The position numbers and the translations under genes are program-made. This document shows, one piece after another, positions 23,381 to 30,591 of a DNA stretch of 48,152 nt (within the stretch, counting starts at the first letter, position 1; every line of letters starts with the position of its first letter). A model generated the notes under the pieces. The model made no database searches. It was not told where the DNA came from and was given only the letters and a program-made list of their open reading frames with translations. This stretch comes from an uncultured Lachnospiraceae bacterium (GTDB lineage: Bacteria > Bacillota > Clostridia > Lachnospirales > Lachnospiraceae): assembly GCA_947624815.1 (NCBI GenBank), contig CANQME010000006.1, positions 1-48,152 on the forward strand, in the 5' to 3' direction.

Positions 23381-25585
23381 TCATTCCTCCCCGCCGCCTG
23401 CCGGAAGCATATCGGGAAGATCCGAGGGAAGCGGAGTGCCGTCCTCGCCGTAATCCTTCGGAACATACTCCTCCGTCTCATAGGGGAACGGGGCAATGGT
23501 TCCGCCGGCCGCGCCGCCGCCCTCCGGCGCCCGGCTCCCGCCCTCCGCCTGCGTCTCTCCGTCCGGGCTCTCCCCTTCGTTCTCGCCGCCTGCGGTTCCT
23601 TCCCCTTCCGGAGCGCCTTCGGCGCCCGCCGTCTGGTCCCCGGCTTCCGTACCGTCCGGATTCGGCACATACGTGCCGGACGGGCGGATCGGCGTCACCA
23701 CCTGCACGTCGCCGGTGGGGAATACGTTCAGATACGGAAGGATATCGCTCATGATCTGCGAAAAGACGTTGCTTGCAAAGGTACTGTGGGCCTGATCCTC
23801 CACATGGGGCTGATCGATGACCACATAGACCAGGACCTTCGGGTCGTCCGTGGGAGCGATCCCGCAGAAGGAGACCACGTAATCCTGGTGGTTGCGTCCG
23901 ACCTTCTCGGCCGTGCCGGTCTTGCCGCCGATGGCGTAGCCCTCCACCTTCGCGGCGGAACCGGTCCCCTTCTCGACCGTCATGAGAAGCGCGTTGCGCA
24001 GGAAACGGCTGGTGGAATCCGATACGGTCTCCCGTACCAGTACGCCGTCGTTCTTCTGCACGACGGCGCCGCTGTCGTTGATGATCTGCTTCACGACATG
24101 GGGCTCGTAATAGTAGCCGCCGTTGATGCAGGACGCGAACGCCGCGGCCATCTGCACCATCGTGCAGTTGAAATTCTGACCGAACGCGTTGGTCGCCAGC
24201 GCCGAAGGCTCCGTCGTCTCCAGGCGGTAGACCAGGGAGGAGGCCGACGCCTCGCCCGGAAGGTCGATACCCGTCTTTGAGCCAAGGTTAAACATGGCCT
24301 GGTATTTGTAGAAATTCTCCTTGCCGGTCAGCGCGGCGATCTGCATCATCGCGTCGTTGCAGGACTGCATGATGGCCTCCGTCAGACTCAGCTCCCCATG
24401 TCCGCCCTTATTGTAGGCCGTACACCGGATCTTGAACACGCTGACCTGCTGGTACCCGTCGCAGTAGAAGTAATTGTTCGGGCTGACGGCGTTCTCCTCC
24501 AGCGCCGTCGCGACGGTCAGGATCTTGGAGGGGGAACCGGGTTCGTAGGTATCGCTGACGCAGAAGTTGCGCCACATCTGACTCATGGCGTCGACCTTCT
24601 CCTCGTCGGTCATCTCCGCCAGCTGCGCCTCCGTATAGCGGGAGCTCAGATCGCGGGGATTGTTCAGATCGTAATTCTTCTCGTCGGCCATGGCCAGGAT
24701 CTCGCCGTTATTGGGATCCAGGACAATGACGCCGATGTGCTCGCTTCCGGTCTCCGTCTGCCACTGGGCGATGCGGTTCTCCACCATGGTCTGCACGTTC
24801 GCGTCGATGGTGGACACCACCTTGTAGCCGTTCTGCGCCGGCTTGATGACGATCTCCTTGTTGGACTCGTCGTTCAAATACCCGTATTCGCGGCCGTTGT
24901 TGCCGGTCAGCATATCGTTATAGTACTGCTCGATGCCGCCGCTTCCCGTAGTGCCGTCGCCGCTTGCGAAGCCGATCACGTTGCAGGCCAGGCTGTTGTA
25001 CGGGTAAAGCCTCCGGTATTCCTCCTCGAACCAGACGCCGTAGACGCGGGCCTTTGAGTCCGCGTCGGCGTTGGCCTTGTTGATCTCATCCTTCAGATTC
25101 TCGAATTCTTCCTTCTTATCATAGGAAATACGGCGCTCGTAACGGATATAGGGGGAGGTCTTCTGGCTCCTTAACGTCTCCAACAGCTCCGCCCTGTCAT
25201 AGCCGAAGCACTGGACCAGCGCGTCTACCGTCGTGTCCAGATAATTGGCCTCCGTCTTCTCGTCGTGGAAGATCTGGCTCGCGTCGATGATCACGTTGTA
25301 TACCTTCTCGCTTGTCGCCAGGGTGGTGCCGTTGCGGTCCACGATATCGCCCCTGCGGTAAGGGATCGTGCGGCTGTCGAAATTGGACCGCTGCGTCAGG
25401 ACCACCTTCGTATAGTCCTCGTTGTTGGTATCCACGATATGATAAAGTACCCCGATAAGCGCAAGTAAAGCCAGCATGATCACGATGACCGTGACTGCCA
25501 GCTTCTCCTGCATATATCGTTTTAGCATTTTCTTCTTCGGAGTGCGGCGTTCCCTGCCCTCCTTAGTACTGCGGGATGTCTTCAT
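23381..25585 (-). CDS. Class B penicillin-binding protein (FtsI/PBP2-like)
   Basis: 734 residues. A basic cytoplasmic end with a membrane helix near residues 28-50 is followed by RRGDIVDRNGTTLATS, a dimerisation region, and a transpeptidase domain. The triad is PGSPSK (SxxK, with Pro-Ser instead of Thr-Phe), QSCND (SxN) and GGKTGTAEK. The final ~110 residues are a Gly/Glu/Ala/Pro-rich tail with no PASTA domains. Position directly after ftsL makes it the division transpeptidase, the partner of FtsW and FtsQ/DivIB-FtsL. It overlaps ftsL by 23 bp. The 97 bp after it hold no other gene. Confidence 0.9.
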   Translation of the reverse strand: MKTSRSTKEGRERRTPKKKMLKRYMQEKLAVTVIVIMLALLALIGVLYHIVDTNNEDYTKVVLTQRSNFDSRTIPYRRGDIVDRNGTTLATSEKVYNVIIDASQIFHDEKTEANYLDTTVDALVQCFGYDRAELLETLRSQKTSPYIRYERRISYDKKEEFENLKDEINKANADADSKARVYGVWFEEEYRRLYPYNSLACNVIGFASGDGTTGSGGIEQYYNDMLTGNNGREYGYLNDESNKEIVIKPAQNGYKVVSTIDANVQTMVENRIAQWQTETGSEHIGVIVLDPNNGEILAMADEKNYDLNNPRDLSSRYTEAQLAEMTDEEKVDAMSQMWRNFCVSDTYEPGSPSKILTVATALEENAVSPNNYFYCDGYQQVSVFKIRCTAYNKGGHGELSLTEAIMQSCNDAMMQIAALTGKENFYKYQAMFNLGSKTGIDLPGEASASSLVYRLETTEPSALATNAFGQNFNCTMVQMAAAFASCINGGYYYEPHVVKQIINDSGAVVQKNDGVLVRETVSDSTSRFLRNALLMTVEKGTGSAAKVEGYAIGGKTGTAEKVGRNHQDYVVSFCGIAPTDDPKVLVYVVIDQPHVEDQAHSTFASNVFSQIMSDILPYLNVFPTGDVQVVTPIRPSGTYVPNPDGTEAGDQTAGAEGAPEGEGTAGGENEGESPDGETQAEGGSRAPEGGGAAGGTIAPFPYETEEYVPKDYGEDGTPLPSDLPDMLPAGGGEE

Positions 25586-26087
25586 TTTGCCTCACGTACT
25601 CACTTTCTGTTCGATTATACAGAAGCACCTGATCTCTGCCGGCGTAGACCATGCCGAGCTCCTCGGTCGCCACACGGTAGATATGGTCCAGATCAATGCT
25701 CGTATTGATCCGGGTCTCCAAGGCATCATTCTCGCTCTTTAATGTCTCAAGCTGCTGTTCCAGGGCCTTGATATTGTCCACGCGGGCGCTCATCTGGGAC
25801 TGCAGATGCAGATAACTCACACAGAAATACAACGTGATGCAGGATGCGATGACCAGCATGAGCAGATACGGCAGATCCAGCTGCAGCGCTTTCTCCTGGT
25901 TCCTCCTGACGGTATAGTCGGTACGCTGCCGGCCCCTGTGCTCCGGCTCCCTGTCGGGCCTTCTGACCGGTTCCTCCGCTGGCGCCAGCTTTCTCACGGT
26001 ATTGCCGTGAATATACGTCTCCTGCCCTGATGGCCGTCCCGTATTTCTCCGTGCCGTCCTTGCCCGTGATGCTCTTGTGGCTGCCAT
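25563..26087 (-). CDS. ftsL: Cell division protein FtsL
   Basis: 174 residues. A long basic N-terminal stretch (~65 residues) is followed by one membrane helix (LDLPYLLMLVIASCITLYFC), then a periplasmic coiled coil (SARVDNIKALEQQLETLKSE) and the family end LGMVYAGRDQVLLY. FtsL holds FtsQ/DivIB and DivIC together in the divisome. Low sequence conservation is normal. The call rests on layout plus its position between rsmH and a class B PBP. The last 23 bp overlap the PBP gene. Confidence 0.85.
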   Translation of the reverse strand: MAATRASRARTARRNTGRPSGQETYIHGNTVRKLAPAEEPVRRPDREPEHRGRQRTDYTVRRNQEKALQLDLPYLLMLVIASCITLYFCVSYLHLQSQMSARVDNIKALEQQLETLKSENDALETRINTSIDLDHIYRVATEELGMVYAGRDQVLLYNRTESEYVRQNEDIPQY

Positions 26088-26107
26088 ATCGGTCTCCTTT
26101 CCGCGTC

Positions 26108-27043
26108 CTAAAGCGCTTCAAACACTCTCAGCTTCGCGCTTCTGCACCGCTTGTTCTCTTCTATCTCCTCCTCCGCCGGCACGATCGGCCTGCGGGTGAT
26201 CACGGTTCCCCTGCTTTTCCTTCCGCACATGCACACCGGAAAATCCGGAGGGCAGATGCATGGGTTCTCATTCTCCCGGAAACGGTTCTTCACAATCCGG
26301 TCTTCCAGTGAATGGAATGTGATGATGGAAAGCCTTCCTTTCGGCGCCAGACGTGCGATCATGGCGTCGATGGAATTCTCCAGAACCTCCAGCTCCCGGT
26401 TCACTTCGATCCGCAGCGCCTGGAAGGTTCTTCGGGCGGGATGTCCTCCCACCGCGCGGAACTTCATCGGTACCGCTTCCTTAATGATCTCCGCCAGCTG
26501 TCCGGTCGTCTCTACCGGCGTTTGCTTTCGTCTCTTTACGATCTGTCTCGCGATCGGTCCGGCGAACCGTTCCTCGCCGTAGTCCCGGATGATGCGGGCA
26601 AGCTCCTCTTCCGTGTAGCTTCCCACCACGTCGGCGGCCGTAAGCGCCTGCCGCCTGTCCATCCTCATATCGAGGGGCGCGTCCTCCCGGTAGGAAAAAC
26701 CGCGTTCCGCCGTATCGAACTGGAACGAAGATACGCCCAGATCCAGGTAAATCCCATCGACCTTCCCGATCCCCAGCCCGTCCAGCACCTGGCCCATCTG
26801 CTCGTAATTGCTCCGGACGATGGCGACCCGGTCCCCATAGACAGCCAGGCGTTCCCCGGCCGCCGCGACGGCGTCATCGTCCTGGTCGATCCCGATCAGC
26901 CTTCCCTGCGGCCCCAGCCTGCTGCACAGCTCGTACGCATGACCTCCGCCGCCCAGGGTGCCGTCCACGTAGATCCCGTCCGGCTTTACCCGGAGGCTGT
27001 CGATCGTCTCATGGAGAAGAACCGGTTTATGTTCGAACATCAT
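26108..27043 (-). CDS. rsmH: 16S rRNA (cytosine-1402-N4)-methyltransferase
   Basis: 311 residues, the usual length for RsmH/MraW. It starts [17 protein letters not shown] and has the SAM motif [14 protein letters not shown], the block [10 protein letters not shown], and the conserved [14 protein letters not shown] and [13 protein letters not shown]. It methylates cytosine 1402 of 16S rRNA. The start codon overlaps the mraZ stop as ATGA. Cysteines near the C-terminus ([14 protein letters not shown]) are typical in Firmicutes. Confidence 0.97.
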   Translation of the reverse strand: MMFEHKPVLLHETIDSLRVKPDGIYVDGTLGGGGHAYELCSRLGPQGRLIGIDQDDDAVAAAGERLAVYGDRVAIVRSNYEQMGQVLDGLGIGKVDGIYLDLGVSSFQFDTAERGFSYREDAPLDMRMDRRQALTAADVVGSYTEEELARIIRDYGEERFAGPIARQIVKRRKQTPVETTGQLAEIIKEAVPMKFRAVGGHPARRTFQALRIEVNRELEVLENSIDAMIARLAPKGRLSIITFHSLEDRIVKNRFRENENPCICPPDFPVCMCGRKSRGTVITRRPIVPAEEEIEENKRCRSAKLRVFEAL

Positions 27044-27468
27044 ATGCTGAACCCTTCCAGACCTTCGGCGATATCCTCGATGTCGTCATAATTGTTGGCT
27101 TCCGTCCATCTGTCTCTGCTCCAGATCTCGACGCGGTTGCCGTTGCCGACCAGCACAGCGTCCTTCTCGATCTGGGCAAACGTCCGCAGAACGGCGGGAA
27201 GCAGGATCCTTCCCTGCTTGTCCACCTCGCAGGCCGTGGCTCCGGATAAGAAAAAGCGGGTGAGCTGCCGGGTATCGCGTGAATTGGTAGGAAGATCCGC
27301 CAGCTTCTTCTCGAACTTGTCCCACTCGGAATTCTCGTAGGCACAGAGACAGTGATCCAAGCCCTTCGTGACAATGAACTCATCGCCCAGTATCTCTCGG
27401 AACTTGGACGGGACGATCACTCTGCCCTTTGCATCAACCGTATGGTTGTATTCGCCGATGAATCCCAT
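27040..27468 (-). CDS. mraZ: Transcriptional regulator MraZ
   Basis: 142 residues, the normal length. Two AbrB-like halves each carry the DxxxR motif: [18 protein letters not shown] and [16 protein letters not shown]. MraZ binds repeated GTGGG boxes ahead of its own gene and controls the division and wall cluster. Five such boxes lie at 27499-27548. It is the first gene of the cluster and overlaps rsmH by ATGA. The start is ATG 27468 after GGAGACGGAC. Confidence 0.96.
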   Translation of the reverse strand: MGFIGEYNHTVDAKGRVIVPSKFREILGDEFIVTKGLDHCLCAYENSEWDKFEKKLADLPTNSRDTRQLTRFFLSGATACEVDKQGRILLPAVLRTFAQIEKDAVLVGNGNRVEIWSRDRWTEANNYDDIEDIAEGLEGFSI

Positions 27469-27498
27469 GTCCGTCTCCTAACCAGTCCTTAGCGGTAT

Positions 27499-27548
27499 CT
27501 CTACCCACTATCTCCCACACTTTCCTACAAACATCCACTTTTCCCCAC
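27499..27548 (-). promoter_or_regulatory. Array of MraZ-binding boxes
   Basis: Minus strand, five direct units at exact 10-bp spacing: GTGGGGAAAA, GTGGATGTTT, GTAGGAAAGT, GTGGGAGATA and GTGGGTAGAG. Known MraZ operators are GTGGG/TGGGN repeats separated by ~5 bp, at this 10-bp period. The array lies in the leader between the promoter and the mraZ start. Confidence 0.85.
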
Positions 27549-27560
27549 CTGGTATTAATT

Positions 27561-27589
27561 ATTCTAGTACAAGATTCAGAAAAACGCAA
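27561..27589 (-). promoter_or_regulatory. Promoter of the mraZ operon
   Basis: On the minus strand TTGCGT (27589-27584) and TAGAAT (27566-27561) are spaced by 17 bp. The start site would be near 27554, so the MraZ boxes lie just downstream of it. Confidence 0.65.
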
Positions 27590-27621
27590 GGAAATTTTTA
27601 AAAAAAATCAAAAAAAATGAA

Positions 27622-27646
27622 GCAATTGCGTGGTTTTCGCAATTGC
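27622..27646 (-). terminator. Terminator of the lgt-spo0E transcript
   Basis: A 9-bp stem (GCAATTGCG, 27622-27630, with CGCAATTGC, 27638-27646) and a 7-nt loop are followed on the minus strand by CATTTTTTTTGATTTTTTTT. This insulates the division cluster from the genes upstream. Confidence 0.9.
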
Positions 27647-27665
27647 CTCAAAATCTTGATGGGTT

Positions 27666-27824
27666 CTAAAATCCGGCCACAATATATTGTTCGATCAGCT
27701 CATCTAAACGTATACTGTCCTGGTAGATCTCTTCGTACTGCCGTTTCTCATCGATGCTTTGATTCAGCTTTTTCCGGGCCGACTCGATTCTGGCGATCAG
27801 CTCGTCTCTGGCAAGTTTCTCCAT
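27666..27824 (-). CDS. Spo0E-family aspartyl-phosphate phosphatase
   Basis: A 52-residue protein starting MEKLARDELIARIES. It has the Spo0E signature SIRLDELI (residues 37-44, family SxxxD(x)LI) in a short helical hairpin. These proteins dephosphorylate Spo0A~P and delay sporulation; Spo0E and its small relatives are well known in Bacilli and Clostridia. AAGGAGG lies 6 nt upstream of ATG 27824, and an ATG at 27830 is too close to it. It begins 2 bp after the lgt stop, so the two are co-transcribed. A strong terminator follows. Confidence 0.85.
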   Translation of the reverse strand: MEKLARDELIARIESARKKLNQSIDEKRQYEEIYQDSIRLDELIEQYIVAGF

Positions 27825-27826
27825 CG

Positions 27827-28696
27827 TCATCCTCCTTCTGCACGTCTAGTTTTCCTGATACCTACCACCAAACCCAAAACAGCGCCAAATACCAGTACCA
27901 TGGATAATGCCTGCGACACCGGGATGCCTGTCGCAAAGAATTTTAACTGGTCCGTCCGCAGACCCTCGATCCACGTTCTTCCCAGGCCATAGCCCAACAG
28001 ATAGATACACAGCATCTGGCCGTCGAATTTCTTTCGTTTCCGGTACCAGAGCATAAACAGCAGAACTCCCAGATTCCACATGGATTCATAAAAAAAGGTG
28101 GGATGGACCTGGATGTATTCCACGCCGTTCTCCACGATCAGGTGATCGTAAAGCTCCTGAGAGATCATGCTTTCATTGACCAGCGCAAGGCGGATCCGCA
28201 TGGCAAGGAGGCTGTCCGTATAGCCGCCGAACGCCTCGCAGTTGAAGAAATTCCCCCACCTTCCGATGATCTGACCCGTGATCAGGCCGAGGCAGGCCGT
28301 GTCCGCCATGGAGAGAAAGGAAAGCTTTCTCGTCTTCACGAACCATACCAGCGTCAGTACGCCGCCGATGACGCCGCCGTAGATGGCCAGACCGCCGGCG
28401 CGGATATTGAAGATCTGGATCAGATCGTTCTTATACTGATCCCAGTCGAAGATCACATAGTAGGCCCTCGCCCCGATGATGGCGAATATAATGGCGAATA
28501 TGGCGAAGTCCAGATAAACCTCCGGATCCTGTCCCCTTCTCTTCGCGTCGGACTGGGCCACCAGGATGCCGGCGATCATGCCGATACCGATGATCATGCC
28601 GTAAAAGGCGATCCGGAAGCCGAATACGGATATGCTGTTCCGCAAATGTTCGATCGTGATGCCAAGATGTGGGAAGCGGATATCTGCTGCAGTCAT
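27827..28696 (-). CDS. lgt: Prolipoprotein diacylglyceryl transferase
   Basis: 289 residues with about seven membrane helices. The diagnostic Lgt motif GRWGNFFNCEAFGG is at about residues 165-178, followed by HPTFFYESMWN and the later GYGLGRTWIEGLRTD. It attaches diacylglycerol to the lipobox cysteine of prelipoproteins in the membrane. It has a good promoter at 28728-28756 and is followed at once by the Spo0E-family gene. The start ATG 28696 is preceded by AAAGAGGGC. Confidence 0.97.
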   Translation of the reverse strand: MTAADIRFPHLGITIEHLRNSISVFGFRIAFYGMIIGIGMIAGILVAQSDAKRRGQDPEVYLDFAIFAIIFAIIGARAYYVIFDWDQYKNDLIQIFNIRAGGLAIYGGVIGGVLTLVWFVKTRKLSFLSMADTACLGLITGQIIGRWGNFFNCEAFGGYTDSLLAMRIRLALVNESMISQELYDHLIVENGVEYIQVHPTFFYESMWNLGVLLFMLWYRKRKKFDGQMLCIYLLGYGLGRTWIEGLRTDQLKFFATGIPVSQALSMVLVFGAVLGLVVGIRKTRRAEGG

Positions 28697-28727
28697 AGGA
28701 AGCCCTCTTTCTCATGGGATTTTCTCC

Positions 28728-28756
28728 ATTTTACCGCCAAATACCCAAAAAAGCAA
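28728..28756 (-). promoter_or_regulatory. Promoter of lgt-spo0E
   Basis: On the minus strand TTGCTT (28756-28751) and TAAAAT (28733-28728) are spaced by 17 bp, about 32 bp before the lgt start. Confidence 0.6.
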
Positions 28757-28873
28757 TCTTATTCGACCGACAGTTTGCGCCAGGCTTCGACATGGGGATC
28801 CTCGCGCTTTATGCGAACCCTGCGCAGTCCCTTCACAGACCGCGAAATTAGACTTTTCTTTCGTCCGAGGGTG

Positions 28874-28882
28874 TGCTATACT
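28874..28882 (+). promoter_or_regulatory. Extended -10 element ahead of ychF
   Basis: TGCTATACT is an extended -10 (TGnTATACT) about 55 bp before the ychF start. No good -35 is seen at 17 bp. Extended -10 promoters often lack one. Confidence 0.5.
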
Positions 28883-28936
28883 CCATGTATGCAGTGAAAA
28901 CGGGAAGCATATTTTACAGGAAAGAGGTTATAATAT

Positions 28937-30034
28937 ATGAAATTAGGCATCGTAGGCCTGCCGAACGTAGGCAAAAGCACCCTGTTCAACTCTCTGACGA
29001 AGGCCGGCGCGGAATCGGCCAACTATCCCTTCTGCACCATCGATCCGAACGTGGGAGTGGTGGCGGTTCCGGACGAGCGGCTGAAGCTTCTGGGCGATCT
29101 GTACCATTCGAAGAAGGTGACTCCGGCCGTCATCGAGTTTGTGGACATCGCCGGGCTCGTCAAGGGCGCGTCCAAAGGCGAGGGTCTGGGCAACCAGTTC
29201 CTCTCCCATATCCGCGAGGTGGACGCCATCGTCCATGTGGTCCGCTGCTTCGAGGACAGCAACGTGATCCACGTAGACGGCAGCGTCGACCCCCTTCGGG
29301 ACATCGAGACCATCGACCTGGAGCTGATCTTCGCAGACCTGGAGGTGCTGGAGCGGCGTCTCTCCAAGACTGCCAAGAGCGCGTTCAACGATAAATCCCT
29401 GGTGAAGGAGGTAGAGCTTCTGAAGGCTCTGAAGGCCCATCTGGAGGACGGGAAAGCCGCGCGCAGCTATGTCTGCGTCGACGAGGACGAGCAGGCCATC
29501 CTGGCCGGACTGAACCTTCTCACCTATAAGCCGGTGATCTTCGCCGCCAATGTGGGCGAGGACGATCTGGCCGACGACGGCGCGTCCAATCCCCATGTGC
29601 AGAAGGTACGCCGGTTTGCCGGCGAGACCGGTTCCCAGGTCTTCGTGGTCTGCGCCCAGATCGAGGAGGAGATCGCAGAGCTGGACGACGACGAGAAGGC
29701 CATGTTCCTGGAGGATCTGGGCCTTAAGGAATCCGGCCTTGAGAAGCTGATCGCCGCCAGCTACGACCTGCTGGGACTCTTAAGCTTTCTGACCTCCGGC
29801 GAGGACGAGACCCGCGCCTGGACCATCAAGAAGGGCACGAAAGCGCCCCAGGCGGCCGGGAAGATCCATTCCGACTTCGAGCGGGGCTTTATCCGGGCTG
29901 AGGTGGTCAACTATCAGGACCTTCTGGACTGCGGCGCCTATGCCGCCGCCCGCGACAAGGGCCTGGTCCGGCTGGAAGGTAAGGACTACGTGGTGCAGGA
30001 CGGGGATGTGATCCTGTTCCGCTTCAACGTGTAG
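28937..30034 (+). CDS. ychF: Redox-regulated ATPase YchF (Obg family)
   Basis: 365 residues, the normal length. It opens MKLGIVGLPNVGKSTLFNSL with the G1 loop, then has FVDIAGLVKGASKGEGLGN (G3) and a C-terminal TGS domain (from about residue 280; TIKKGTKAPQAAGKIHSDFE). YchF is a universally conserved member of the OBG GTPases that prefers ATP and binds ribosomes; its exact role is unsettled. A purine-rich GGAAAGAGG is 8-9 nt before the ATG. It is transcribed alone and converges on the zinc-ribbon gene. Confidence 0.97.
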   Translation: MKLGIVGLPNVGKSTLFNSLTKAGAESANYPFCTIDPNVGVVAVPDERLKLLGDLYHSKKVTPAVIEFVDIAGLVKGASKGEGLGNQFLSHIREVDAIVHVVRCFEDSNVIHVDGSVDPLRDIETIDLELIFADLEVLERRLSKTAKSAFNDKSLVKEVELLKALKAHLEDGKAARSYVCVDEDEQAILAGLNLLTYKPVIFAANVGEDDLADDGASNPHVQKVRRFAGETGSQVFVVCAQIEEEIAELDDDEKAMFLEDLGLKESGLEKLIAASYDLLGLLSFLTSGEDETRAWTIKKGTKAPQAAGKIHSDFERGFIRAEVVNYQDLLDCGAYAAARDKGLVRLEGKDYVVQDGDVILFRFNV

Positions 30035-30111
30035 CGAAATCAACGGCTGCCGTCTCTGCGGTCCGCCGCCGGTTCTTCGGTGCCGCGCCGCGCAGAATGG
30101 CAGCCATTTCG
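30035..30111. repeat. Large inverted repeat between ychF and the zinc-ribbon gene
   Basis: Arms CGAAAT plus GGCTGCC (30035-30051, with a 4-nt bulge) pair with GGCAGCC plus ATTTCG (30099-30111), and inner CTGCG pairs with CGCAG. It lies between convergent genes, where a terminator is expected, but neither strand has a clear T run. Confidence 0.5.
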
Positions 30112-30149
30112 GTCTGACATGCTCCGTCTCTATCTGTTCCGATATTCTG

Positions 30150-30539
30150 TCAAAACCTCCGTCCGCATTTCGGACAGTACTCAAAATCCTCCGTCGTCTC
30201 ATAGCCGCAGCCCGGGCAGCGCTTCGCCGGCCGCAGAGCGGCCGTTCCTCCGCTTCCGGCCGAAACCGGAGTCATCATATCCGGCGTCAGCGTCACTTCC
30301 TCGCCCCGGGCGAGCCTGCGCCCGATCTCCGGCTGCAGCTCGCAGACAGCGCCGCAGCAGCTGGTCTTCACATAATACCGTTTCCCCCATTTGAAGATGG
30401 GAATAAAGAACAGCGACAGGTACATATAGGTCATAAAGACCTGATACCGGCCGTAGCGCCCGCAGCGCTCGCAGATGAACAGCGAACCGCGATACGCCAG
30501 TTCCTTCATGCCCTGATTGATTCCCATAATGAAAAACAT
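30150..30539 (-). CDS. Zinc-ribbon protein with a hydrophobic middle
   Basis: 129 residues. The first half has LFICERCGRYGRY, a hydrophobic stretch (MTYMYLSLFFIPIFKWGKRYYV) and SCCGAVCEL, matching the zinc-ribbon-15 type family. The C-terminus is a second ribbon, CPGCG…CPKCGRRF, with four well-placed Cys. It may bind zinc and associate with a membrane. The family has no known function. It lies 52 bp after addA in the same direction and may be at the end of the addBA transcript. The start is uncertain: MFFIMG or a later MGINQGM. Confidence 0.7.
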   Translation of the reverse strand: MFFIMGINQGMKELAYRGSLFICERCGRYGRYQVFMTYMYLSLFFIPIFKWGKRYYVKTSCCGAVCELQPEIGRRLARGEEVTLTPDMMTPVSAGSGGTAALRPAKRCPGCGYETTEDFEYCPKCGRRF

Positions 30540-30591
30540 ACCGAATATCCGCCTTTCCGCGCCGCAGGGCCGTCGTCCGGCCGTCTGCCGC

